Assembly (NCBI GenBank): GCA_008017155.1
Contig: SSGX01000009.1
Coordinates: 62,001 to 126,000, forward strand
From: Neisseriales bacterium
Lineage (GTDB): Bacteria; Pseudomonadota; Gammaproteobacteria; Burkholderiales; UBA11063
Length of the DNA: 64,000 nucleotides
Direction of reading: 5' to 3'
Of the stretch, positions 55,673 to 64,000 are shown piece after piece (position 1 is the stretch's first letter; every line of letters starts with the position of its first letter). The notes beneath the pieces are model-generated. The model was given only the letters and a program-made list of their open reading frames with translations, did no database searches and was not told the DNA's origin. The position numbers and the translations under genes were made by a program.

Positions 55673-57707
55673 ACTAAAAATAAAAGGTTATAAAGGTTTA
55701 GATGTCAATTTTGAACATCACAGTGATATTATTACATTCATCGGTCTAAATGGTAGCGGTAAAAGTAATGTGTTGGAAGCCATATGCTATATATTCAGAG
55801 AGATTTACAGTGATACCGAGTCTGACTATATTGAAATAGCAAAGAAAATACCTTTTAAATTTGAGTTGAGTTTTTCTTCAGATAGTGGTGGATGTGTAAA
55901 TATAACTAATATTTCTGATCAAACTATGAGTTTAGTGGGTCAAATTATTGATCATACTAAATATAGTGCTAGTGATGATAGTTTTTTATTTCCCCAAAAG
56001 CTAGTTGCAGTATATAGTGGTGAAGAAAAAAGGTTATGGACAAAATTTTTTAAATCATCATTTGACGAATATATAAAGCAATTAAGTACTGAAACTAGAT
56101 TAAAACCCCAACGAATGATTTTTTTGAGTAGAAAACATTGGGATATATCACTGCTTACCTTATTAATATCTGAATTGCAAGATGCCAAAGATTTTGTAAG
56201 AAATGTTTTGAAAATAATGAATGTTAATAAGGTTGAATTTAAATTTAATCATCAACGTTATAAATCCTGGAAGGAAAATTCTACGCATGCGTTTATTAAA
56301 AATATTGATTTTAAGAGTGAATATTCATTAGATGAGATAAAAGATAAATTAGCTCATTATATTGAAGTAGATATATTTTCTCATTTTTATAATGCACTAT
56401 TAAGCGAGATGATTGCGAGTATTACGATCACGTTTAATGATGAGTTAACATTAAATGATCTAAGTGAGGGTGAAAAAAAGCTTTTATTATTAAAGGCGGC
56501 ATTTGAATTTGTAGCTCAGGAAGATAGCCTGTTTTTGCTAGATGAGCCAGATTCGCACATTCATTTGAATAATAAGCCCCATATTATAAATATTATTAGC
56601 CAATACAAGCACAATAGACAATTTATTCTAACTACGCATTCACCTACTTTAACGCAGTGCATAAAAGATCTCGATAATAGTAGCCAAAACCGGATTTACG
56701 CTTTAGATAGTGGTAAAAATGTTGATTCTATAAGAGCTAAAGCAATAGAATATTTAGCTGGTGATTTTTGGAATGCACAGCAACAGACCGCATTTTTATC
56801 AACTAAAAAAGATGTAATCTTATTGGTTGAAGGTAAACATGATAAAAGTCATATACTTAATGCATGGAAGCATTATAGGGACGACTACCCAGATTTAGAT
56901 TTTGATATATTTGTCATGGGATGTGCTGATAATATAACTCACCTAATTACTGGTTTGCGTGTATCAGATAACCAAGATGAGAATAAAAAATATATTGGCA
57001 TATTTGATAATGATGAATCAGGCAGAAATAACCACAATAAATCCAATGTTAAATATTCAGAAAATATAAAAGCATCCAAAAAAGGATTCGTAACAATTAT
57101 TTACCCAGTTCCTAATAATTTCCCAAATAAGAAAGATTTTACTGTTGAAAATTTATTGCCGCTGCAGAAATATGAAGAGTCTTATAAGGAAGTCATTAAT
57201 ACACATAATTTTACAATGCAAAAGATAGATGATACATTAGCAGATATTCAAAAACGTGTAAAGGGAATGTTAGCAGATAAAAGTAATAGTTTTTCCAAGT
57301 CAGATTTTGTAGAATTTAAAAAATTATTTGATATTGTAAATGAAATAGCAGATTTAAATAATTCTACTCCAATTGGGGTACATATAGATGTAGTAAAATC
57401 TTTGGAACCACAGTCTAATAGTAATATTCAAAACTCTTTAATTATTCCAGCAAATAACCAACTTAATATATTTGCCGATTATGGCCCACGTGGACATCCT
57501 AGAAATCGTTATGATGCTATATTTGACAAGACAGATAAATCTGTCCTTTATAATGGAGAAAAATATTCATCTGCAAATCAAGCGATGGTATTCATTCGTA
57601 AAGAAGCAAATAATGGAGCGTCCATAGGCGGTGTTCAGGCTGGTGTTTTTTGGAAATATTTAAATGAAGATGGCGCACCTAGACCGTTATCTGATTTTTT
57701 GAAATAA
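55659..57707 (+). CDS. OLD/PARIS-like ATPase with TOPRIM and RAMA-like C-terminus
   Basis: A 682-residue protein. N-terminal ABC/SMC-type ATPase: Walker A GLNGSGKS (Gly29-Ser36), signature LSEGEKK (268-274), Walker B LLDEPD (Asp295, Glu296) and His327 in TTHSP. TOPRIM nuclease part: Glu391 in LVEGKHD and Asp450-Asn-Asp452 in FDNDESG. The last ~55 residues (from about 628) read NGEKYSSANQA...GVFWKYLNEDG...PLSDFL, the pattern of the RAMA domain tied to restriction and methylases. The ATG at 55659 overlaps hsdS by 14 bases; a TTG 21 bases earlier is less likely. No UvrD-type helicase is adjacent, so this is not Gabija. Confidence 0.85.
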   Translation: MKITKLKIKGYKGLDVNFEHHSDIITFIGLNGSGKSNVLEAICYIFREIYSDTESDYIEIAKKIPFKFELSFSSDSGGCVNITNISDQTMSLVGQIIDHTKYSASDDSFLFPQKLVAVYSGEEKRLWTKFFKSSFDEYIKQLSTETRLKPQRMIFLSRKHWDISLLTLLISELQDAKDFVRNVLKIMNVNKVEFKFNHQRYKSWKENSTHAFIKNIDFKSEYSLDEIKDKLAHYIEVDIFSHFYNALLSEMIASITITFNDELTLNDLSEGEKKLLLLKAAFEFVAQEDSLFLLDEPDSHIHLNNKPHIINIISQYKHNRQFILTTHSPTLTQCIKDLDNSSQNRIYALDSGKNVDSIRAKAIEYLAGDFWNAQQQTAFLSTKKDVILLVEGKHDKSHILNAWKHYRDDYPDLDFDIFVMGCADNITHLITGLRVSDNQDENKKYIGIFDNDESGRNNHNKSNVKYSENIKASKKGFVTIIYPVPNNFPNKKDFTVENLLPLQKYEESYKEVINTHNFTMQKIDDTLADIQKRVKGMLADKSNSFSKSDFVEFKKLFDIVNEIADLNNSTPIGVHIDVVKSLEPQSNSNIQNSLIIPANNQLNIFADYGPRGHPRNRYDAIFDKTDKSVLYNGEKYSSANQAMVFIRKEANNGASIGGVQAGVFWKYLNEDGAPRPLSDFLK

Positions 57708-57725
57708 CTTTAGAGATTTTATATT

Positions 57726-58019
57726 ATGACAAAAATCGAAATTTTAGACTATTTAACCGCTCATAAAGCAGAGTTCAAAGAGCAGTTTGGAGTAATCCGG
57801 ATTGGGCTTTTTGGCTCGTTTGCTAGAGGTGAACAAAATGAAGATAGCGATCTTGATTTGGCTGTCGAGATAGCAAAAGAGAGAAAGTCCCTCAAAAATT
57901 TCTTTGGATTTAAAAGAGAGCTTGAGGTGCAGTTCGGTAGAAAAATTGACTTGGTAATAGAGTCAGCATTTAAACCACTTGTTAGTGAGCAGATGCAGAA
58001 GGATATTATTTACATTTAA
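57726..58019 (+). CDS. MNT-type nucleotidyltransferase domain protein
   Basis: A 97-residue minimal nucleotidyltransferase. The active-site motif is GLFGSFARGEQNEDSDLDL, with the Gly-Ser pair and two Asp that bind metal, plus a third acidic position in KIDLVIES. Such MntA-type proteins act as antitoxins of HEPN toxins by adding nucleotides to them. No HEPN gene is visible before or after it. It lies 18 bases after the ATPase gene on the same strand and may be part of that operon or a remnant of a toxin-antitoxin pair. Confidence 0.82.
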   Translation: MTKIEILDYLTAHKAEFKEQFGVIRIGLFGSFARGEQNEDSDLDLAVEIAKERKSLKNFFGFKRELEVQFGRKIDLVIESAFKPLVSEQMQKDIIYI

Positions 58020-58127
58020 TAAGGGTTATTACATTAAGTTTTGATAACTGGTTCTGTTGTAACGGCATAAAACTAAATTACCCATATGATATAATCTGGC
58101 TACAATGTTTACTGAGAAAGACTTCAT

Positions 58128-58949
58128 GTGTTATTGAATAAGACGATTATTGACGAAAAATTAATTATAGAAAAAGAGGCGGTCAAGACTTTTGTTTTTG
58201 ATCTGGATGGTACCATAGTTTATAATGGTAAGCCAGTAGATGAAAGATTTAATCAACTATTACTAGATATAAAAGATGCCGGGCATCAGATTATTTATGC
58301 TACTGGGCGATCATTTCGTGATTTTATCCCCGTAATTCCTGAATGGTCAGTTTGCCAACCAAGCGTAGTTTTTGGTGGTGGTTTAGTTATTGCTGATAAT
58401 GAAATAAAACTTCAACGCTTTATTGATGAAGCGTATCTTCATGAAATAATTGACTTCCTCGAAGAAAATCATATTCATTATCTGGTTGATGGACAAAGTA
58501 ATTTTTATCATCCTTCTAAAGAGCATTGGCTATATCAGGATATTGTCAAACTGACAGGTAAGGTAAAAGCCGAAAGTGCACATCATGTAATTTCTGATGG
58601 CGCTTATAAAATACTTATCCTTGATTTTGAATGGCTTGAGCATTTTCAGCAATACATCATTGATAAGCAACTAACCATAAAATGTCATTTTTATGATAAA
58701 TGCTTTGATATTATGCCTGCAAACGTCAATAAGTATAATGGTTTAAGCATTCTTTCTTTACCCGATCCTGATAATATTTATGTGTTTGGTAATGATCAAA
58801 ATGATCTTGAACTAATGCAAAATCTGCCAAATAGTATCATGCTTGGGCATCATCAAGAGCTATCTCAATACGCAAAAATCCAGATTCCTTACAATGATGA
58901 TTTATTTACTAATTTTAAGACTGTTGTTAATGTCATACTAGGAAAGTGA
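58128..58949 (+). CDS. Cof-type HAD phosphatase
   Basis: A 273-residue HAD-superfamily hydrolase of the Cof/type IIB class. Motif I is FVFDLDGTIV, motif II is in YATGRSF, and motif III/IV lie near VFGNDQNDLELM. The cap domain is inserted between motifs II and III. Members dephosphorylate sugar phosphates or vitamin precursors; the substrate here is unknown. It starts with GTG, with GAGAAAG about 9 bases upstream; the ATG two bases earlier is out of frame. serS follows after 45 bases. Confidence 0.82.
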   Translation: MLLNKTIIDEKLIIEKEAVKTFVFDLDGTIVYNGKPVDERFNQLLLDIKDAGHQIIYATGRSFRDFIPVIPEWSVCQPSVVFGGGLVIADNEIKLQRFIDEAYLHEIIDFLEENHIHYLVDGQSNFYHPSKEHWLYQDIVKLTGKVKAESAHHVISDGAYKILILDFEWLEHFQQYIIDKQLTIKCHFYDKCFDIMPANVNKYNGLSILSLPDPDNIYVFGNDQNDLELMQNLPNSIMLGHHQELSQYAKIQIPYNDDLFTNFKTVVNVILGK

Positions 58950-58952
58950 TAA

Positions 58953-60267
<1,315 letters not shown>

Positions 60268-60269
<2 letters not shown>

Positions 60270-60389
60270 TAACTACTCGCACTATTTTGCAATGGCTGCG
60301 TTGCAAGGCTCCTTATTTACTCTCATATGTAAACCGCGTCGCCTTGCGCCTTGCTCTTGCTACATATTCCGGTAGTTACCGTGGTTATT
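60268..60389. repeat. 122-bp palindromic intergenic element (MITE-like)
   Basis: This element is richer in GC than its surroundings. Its 19-base ends, 60268-60286 and 60371-60389, are imperfect inverted repeats (12 of 19 positions match by my alignment). Inside, 60289-60360 is an imperfect palindrome centred on CATATG, with matching blocks GCAA, GCAAGGC and TTAC on both arms. It starts within the serS stop codon. No frame codes for protein. It may be a small mobile repeat, a terminator or an RNA hairpin. Only one copy is seen in this window. Confidence 0.6.
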
Positions 60390-60424
60390 CAGTATAAATA
60401 GTTACAAATAATAAAGGGTTTAGT

Positions 60425-60721
60425 ATGAAAAAATTATTAATTTTAGCTGGGTTTATGAGTGTTGGATCTGTATTTGCAGCTCCAAGTGCACCAATGATGG
60501 CTGAAAGTGTACCAGCTTCATGTAAGCAATATCATCAGCAAATGAAGCAAAATCATCAGGCAATTGATGCGGCTTATGATAAAAAAGACGCTTGCACTAT
60601 GGGTAAATTAATGATGCAAAATCGTCAGATTTTTGAGAGTCATCCAGAGTGTTTTCCTAAACGTCGTCAGATGATGCAACAACAGCAGGGTGCACAAGGT
60701 ATGGCGCCAATGGCAAAATAA
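60425..60721 (+). CDS. small exported protein, unknown function
   Basis: A 98-residue protein with a signal peptide (residues 1-18, ending VFA). The mature 80 residues are rich in Met, Gln, His and Lys and contain three cysteines (in SCKQYHQ, DACTMGK and PECFPKR), with helical character. A metal-binding or stress role is possible from composition only; no family is recognised. AAAGGG precedes the ATG. The gene follows directly after the palindromic element. Confidence 0.65.
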   Translation: MKKLLILAGFMSVGSVFAAPSAPMMAESVPASCKQYHQQMKQNHQAIDAAYDKKDACTMGKLMMQNRQIFESHPECFPKRRQMMQQQQGAQGMAPMAK

Positions 60722-60746
60722 TTAATTTCTGATAAATGAAATTTTA

Positions 60747-61544
60747 ATGAAAAAAATTATTGGAATTATTTTATTAGCTGCTATTATTGCTGGTGCTTGG
60801 TTATATTTACGTAATCATAATCAGGATATTAGTGCGGTTGAGTATTCACAGGTAGTCAACCATTCGGAGTCGCAGTTATTGGCAGCTAGTGCTGGCACAA
60901 TTGAGAAACTAAGTCTAACCACGATGCTTGAAACAGGAATTAAAACCACAGCTGGAGTAATTAAAAGTACTAGGCTTGAAGAAGTTAAGGGTGTTGCTCA
61001 ATACTCGCTGATGCTTGATGATAAGCCAACTGGCTTAACAACTGTTTCGCAGATCGAACTGATTAAAGGTTTTAGTATTGATAATAAGCAAGTGATGCTT
61101 CTTGGTTTTGATCAGGGTGGTAATCAGTGTAGTCGTCAATATGTTATGCTGACCATTAGCGATAAATTAGATATTAGTAAGCCATTTGGTTCCTGTTTAC
61201 CATTAACTGCAATTATTCAGAAAAATAATGCGGTGGTAATGGTAATGCCACAAAATAACCCATATCTTGGTGATGATTTTACTGTCAGTTATCGTTATGA
61301 AAGCGGTATAGTTAGCCAGCTTACTAAAGCAAAAACCACAGATGTCAAACAAAAATTTGGCAAAATGTCTGCAACGGATATACTGAATTTAGCGGCTAAA
61401 GATGGCTGTTATCAAGATGGTGTGATGCTGGATGATAACTCTTGTGGTAATGGACGTAAATATTGTGCGATGTTTAAGAGTATTGTTAAACAGCCAAAAA
61501 ATCAGGATTATCAATTTCTAAAAGATTTTTGTACAGGACCATAA
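60747..61544 (+). CDS. membrane-anchored protein of unknown function
   Basis: A 265-residue protein with one N-terminal hydrophobic helix (IIGIILLAAIIAGAWLYL) lacking a clear cleavage site, so it is probably anchored in the inner membrane with the rest in the periplasm. The outer part is beta-rich with paired cysteines in the last 60 residues (DGCYQDG, NSCGNG, KYCAMF, DFCTGP), suggesting disulfides. I do not recognise a family. It lies between the small exported-protein gene (25 bases) and ogt (3 bases). Confidence 0.65.
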   Translation: MKKIIGIILLAAIIAGAWLYLRNHNQDISAVEYSQVVNHSESQLLAASAGTIEKLSLTTMLETGIKTTAGVIKSTRLEEVKGVAQYSLMLDDKPTGLTTVSQIELIKGFSIDNKQVMLLGFDQGGNQCSRQYVMLTISDKLDISKPFGSCLPLTAIIQKNNAVVMVMPQNNPYLGDDFTVSYRYESGIVSQLTKAKTTDVKQKFGKMSATDILNLAAKDGCYQDGVMLDDNSCGNGRKYCAMFKSIVKQPKNQDYQFLKDFCTGP

Positions 61545-61547
61545 GTC

Positions 61548-62036
61548 ATGCTTGCATTAACTCAACTAAATTATTCATTTCCGAGCTTTATGCTACAAGT
61601 TGAGCATGACAATGATTATATTTACCGGGCAAATTTTGCCAAGCTTGATGATTCTTTGCCACAAATAGTTGGAGTTAAACATGATTTAACTAGTGAGATT
61701 ATCAAGCAGCTTGATGAATATCAAAAAAATCCAGATTACCAATTTAATCTGCCATATAAATTTGATGGTAGCATTCATCAATTAAAAGTCTGGCAGATAA
61801 TTCGTCAGATTCCACGTGGTCATACGATTAGTTATAGTGATGCGGCAGCACTTATACATTCTGCACCAAGGGCGATTGGTGGTGCTTGTGGTAAAAACCC
61901 ACTTCCCGTGTTTATCCCGTGTCATCGTATAATAGCCGCGGATAAAAAACTTGGCGGTTTTAATTCTGGTAATATATTCTTTAGTCTTGACATTAAAAAA
62001 TGGTTATTGAGACATGAAGGGATTATTCTTTCCTGA
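61548..62036 (+). CDS. ogt: methylated-DNA--protein-cysteine methyltransferase
   Basis: A 162-residue O6-alkylguanine repair protein. The acceptor is Cys125 in VFIPCHRII; the helix-turn-helix arginine finger region reads SAPRAIGGACGKNP. It removes methyl groups from guanine in a suicide reaction. It lies 3 bases after the membrane-anchored protein gene and ends at an intrinsic terminator. The N-terminal domain is short, as in Ogt rather than Ada. Confidence 0.92.
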   Translation: MLALTQLNYSFPSFMLQVEHDNDYIYRANFAKLDDSLPQIVGVKHDLTSEIIKQLDEYQKNPDYQFNLPYKFDGSIHQLKVWQIIRQIPRGHTISYSDAAALIHSAPRAIGGACGKNPLPVFIPCHRIIAADKKLGGFNSGNIFFSLDIKKWLLRHEGIILS

Positions 62037-62057
62037 ACTAAGGCTTGATTTAATGTT

Positions 62058-62083
62058 AAAGTCCCGGTTTTATCCGGGATTTT
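62058..62083 (+). terminator. rho-independent terminator after ogt
   Basis: AAAGTCCCGG-TTTTAT-CCGGGATTTT forms a 10-bp stem with one G-T pair, a 6-base loop and a T tail, 21 bases after the ogt stop. Confidence 0.85.
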
Positions 62084-62125
62084 GCAGTTAAATAGTTTTT
62101 CTTTTTAAATAATTCCAAACTTACT

Positions 62126-62164
62126 CTTGAAAAAATCTTGAAAGACTCTATATCCAGTCTATAT
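62126..62164 (+). promoter_or_regulatory. two staggered sigma32-type promoters of dnaJ
   Basis: CTTGAAA at 62126-62132 and again at 62137-62143; TCTATAT at 62147-62153 and again at 62158-62164. Each pair has a 14-base spacer, so two complete promoters overlap, shifted by 11 bases. The second -10 box ends 31 bases before the dnaJ ATG. Confidence 0.78.
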
Positions 62165-62195
62165 ATAATAATTAAATTTAATTAGGGTTAATAAA

Positions 62196-63356
62196 ATGTC
62201 CAAACGTGATTATTATGAGGTTCTTGGCGTATCTAAAGGTGCCTCAGATGATGAAATTAAAAAAGCCTATCGTAAATTAGCAATGAAATTTCACCCAGAT
62301 CGGGTCTCCACATTGCCAGATAAAGAAAAGAAAGAGGCTGAGGACAAGTTTAAAGAGTTGCAAGAAGCTTATGCCGTATTGTCGGATGCTCAGAAGCGTC
62401 AAATGTATGACCAGTTCGGGCATGCAGGGGTTGGTGGAAATTCTGCTGGCGGTGGCTTTGAAGGATTCAGCGGTGGTGCTGGCTTTGAGGATATTTTTGA
62501 CGTTTTTGGTGATATATTTGGCGGTGGTGGTAGACGTGGTGGCGGAAGGAATCCTAATGGTGCCATGCGTGGTAGCGATCTGGAATATAATATCCAAATT
62601 ACACTTGAAGAATCAGCTACTGGCGTAGAAAAAGAAATAAAATTTCCACGTACTGAAAAATGTGGCACTTGTGATGGTAAAGGTACCAAAAAACCTGAAG
62701 ATGTAGTTACTTGTAAAACTTGTAATGGTGTTGGTCAAGTTCGTTTTGCACAAGGGTTTTTCTCTGTACAACAGACTTGTCCAGACTGTCATGGTAGAGG
62801 TAAAACGATAAAAAGCCCATGTACTGATTGTCGTGGGAGTGGCTTAATCAAGGAAAATCGTAAGGTTAAAGTTACAATTCCGGCTGGAGTTGAAAATGGT
62901 AGCACTCTTCGTTTGACAGGTGAGGGTGAAGCTGGCTTAAACGGTGGACCGAATGGTGATTTATACGTTCATGTAACTGTAAAACAGCATAAAGTCTTTA
63001 CAAGGCAAGGTAAAGACTTACATTGTGAAGTACCAATTACTTTTATTGCCGCTGCTTTAGGTGGTGAGGTTGATGTGCCAACTTTAGATGGTAAAACAGT
63101 AAAACTTAAAATTCCTGAAGGTACGCAGACCAATCAAGTATTACGCATTCGTGAAAAAGGAATTAAAGGGCTACGTAGTGTATTAGTTGGTGATTTATAC
63201 TGCCATATTTATGTTGAAACTCCAGTTAAACTAACTGATGCACAGAAAGACCTATTAAAACAGTTTGGTGATAGTAGTAGTGGTGCAAATTCGCCACACC
63301 ATCCAAAATCATCGTCTTTCTTTGATAAGGTAAAGGGCTTCTTTGCAGGAGAGTAA
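62196..63356 (+). CDS. dnaJ: co-chaperone DnaJ
   Basis: A 386-residue class A J-protein. The J domain has HPD in AMKFHPDRV; then a Gly/Phe-rich region, four CxxCxGxG zinc repeats ([32 protein letters not shown]) and the C-terminal substrate-binding domain. It delivers unfolded clients to DnaK and stimulates its ATPase. AGGGTTAATAAA precedes the ATG, with two staggered heat-shock promoters upstream. In many relatives it follows dnaK directly; here it has its own promoters about 11 kb away. Confidence 0.97.
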   Translation: MSKRDYYEVLGVSKGASDDEIKKAYRKLAMKFHPDRVSTLPDKEKKEAEDKFKELQEAYAVLSDAQKRQMYDQFGHAGVGGNSAGGGFEGFSGGAGFEDIFDVFGDIFGGGGRRGGGRNPNGAMRGSDLEYNIQITLEESATGVEKEIKFPRTEKCGTCDGKGTKKPEDVVTCKTCNGVGQVRFAQGFFSVQQTCPDCHGRGKTIKSPCTDCRGSGLIKENRKVKVTIPAGVENGSTLRLTGEGEAGLNGGPNGDLYVHVTVKQHKVFTRQGKDLHCEVPITFIAAALGGEVDVPTLDGKTVKLKIPEGTQTNQVLRIREKGIKGLRSVLVGDLYCHIYVETPVKLTDAQKDLLKQFGDSSSGANSPHHPKSSSFFDKVKGFFAGE

Positions 63357-63450
63357 TATTTGCCTAGATTAGCGCTATTTATTCACTTATAAATAATTGT
63401 TATTCATTATTTAGTGGGTATTACTGCTAGTGTTAAATAAACGATAGATG

Positions 63451-63483
63451 ATATAATCCTACAAATTTTATGTAGGATTATAT
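63451..63483. promoter_or_regulatory. 13-bp-arm palindrome before the fucose-permease-like gene
   Basis: ATATAATCCTACA-AATTTTA-TGTAGGATTATAT is a perfect inverted repeat ending 3 bases before the ATG. The left arm contains TATAAT and the right arm contains AGGA, the likely ribosome binding site. It could be a repressor operator or a translation-blocking hairpin. Confidence 0.6.
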
Positions 63484-63486
63484 TTT

Positions 63487-64000
63487 ATGAAGCAGCAAAA
63501 TAATACACTAAACTTTATTGTTTTATACTGTCTATTCTTTGGTTGGGGGTTTGTAACCTGTCTAAATGATCTTTTAACACCGATTTTCAAAGGGTTGTTT
63601 TCAGTTTCTCAATTTGAAGCAAACTTGGTAGCGTTTGCCTTTTTTACGGCTTATTTTATTGGTTCACTGATTTATGTTATGGCCGCTAAATTTGGTATTA
63701 AATTTTTTGAAAATTTGGGTTATAAAGGACTGATTCTTTTTGGCTTGATTCTATCTGCAATTGGTTGTTTAATTTTTGTTCCTGCTGCAATTTATAAAAG
63801 CTATGGAATATTTCTAACAGGACTTTTTGCGATCGGTTTTGGCTTTACCTTTCTACAAATCTCTGCGAACCCACTGGTACTTATCACTGGAAATCCAGAT
63901 ACTGCGGCTAGTCGGTTAAATCTTGCGGGAGGTTTTAATTCTCTAGCAACTGCAATTGCTCCAATTATTGGAGTGTTAGTGTTTTACGATCTACTTCAAG
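63487..64000 (+). CDS. FucP/NagP-like MFS sugar permease, 3' truncated
   Basis: The gene runs off the window; 171 residues are visible. The start (FIVLYCLFFGWGFVTCLNDLLTP, seen here as FFGWGFVTCLNDL), then FFTAYFIGSLIYV and LQISANPLVLITG match the fucose/galactose/glucose-permease group (FucP, GluP, NagP). These carry sugars with H+. Five membrane segments are visible. The upstream palindrome suggests a dedicated regulator. Substrate cannot be decided; the downstream genes outside the window may show it. Confidence 0.82.
   Translation, partial: MKQQNNTLNFIVLYCLFFGWGFVTCLNDLLTPIFKGLFSVSQFEANLVAFAFFTAYFIGSLIYVMAAKFGIKFFENLGYKGLILFGLILSAIGCLIFVPAAIYKSYGIFLTGLFAIGFGFTFLQISANPLVLITGNPDTAASRLNLAGGFNSLATAIAPIIGVLVFYDLLQ

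Noticed and set aside
55659..57707. Gabija GajA assignment for the ATPase-TOPRIM protein
   Set aside because: No UvrD-like GajB helicase is adjacent, and the protein ends in a RAMA-like segment and sits with hsdM/hsdS; only the general ATPase-TOPRIM type is supported.

Overview
This is an AT-rich stretch of a Gram-negative proteobacterial chromosome. It is dense in ordinary chromosomal genes: yhdP, ybaB-dnaX, a class I DAHP synthase pathway, mutS, ppsA-fabF-yggX-galU, clpB, an NsrR-type regulator, pyk, grpE-dnaK, serS and dnaJ. The mix (YhdP followed by a nitrilase-family amidase, YggX, NsrR, sigma32-type heat-shock promoters) fits a low-GC beta- or gammaproteobacterium. The sequence alone does not place it to genus. 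I found no rRNA, tRNA, CRISPR array or transposase gene.

Layout. At 0-5.8 kb are the 3' end of yhdP, a nitrilase-family amidase, and the convergent dnaX-ybaB pair; dnaX carries a probable programmed -1 frameshift site. At 5.9-14.7 kb, all on the minus strand, is a sugar-acid cluster: a sugar/inositol porter, myo-inositol oxygenase (MIOX), mannonate dehydratase UxuA, a GH31 glycosidase, a GPH-family symporter, CsaA and an SDR mannonate/fructuronate oxidoreductase. Together these could turn myo-inositol into D-glucuronate and then 2-keto-3-deoxygluconate; the uronate isomerase that would link the steps is not in the window. At 15-21.3 kb is an aromatic amino acid operon: aroB, two tandem DAHP synthases, a stand-alone prephenate dehydratase, a stand-alone chorismate mutase, an aminotransferase and aroC. 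At 21.3-32.2 kb is mixed housekeeping (VOC protein, YgjP-like peptidase, SuhB-like phosphatase, MutS, cation/proton antiporter, PpsA, FabF, YggX, GalU). At 32.2-48.4 kb are an outer-membrane protein, adenine deaminase, YaiI, ClpB, a periplasmic cytochrome b5-like protein, two related MHS-type transporters, NsrR, a DUF1554-like lipoprotein, pyruvate kinase, a secreted berberine-bridge-like flavoenzyme, an orphan secreted protein and an SLC45/GPH-like transporter.

At 48.5-63.4 kb the heat-shock genes grpE-dnaK and dnaJ are separated by about 11 kb. Part of that gap is a defence island (51.3-58.0 kb): a MazEF-type toxin-antitoxin pair, then an overlapping operon of a nuclease-methylase fusion, an HsdS specificity subunit and an OLD/PARIS-like ATPase-TOPRIM protein ending in a probable RAMA-like domain, followed by a small MNT nucleotidyltransferase. 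This operon is the best candidate here for an undescribed system: one protein set writes a DNA mark, and the coupled ATPase-nuclease may read it.

Regulation visible in the sequence: grpE, dnaJ (two staggered copies) and clpB share a heat-shock promoter of the form (C/A)TTGAAA-N14-(C/T)CTATAT. Several perfect hairpins separate convergent units. Strong palindromes lie in the transporter/nsrR divergent region and directly before the fucose-permease-like gene that runs off the window end. A 122-bp GC-richer palindromic element follows serS.
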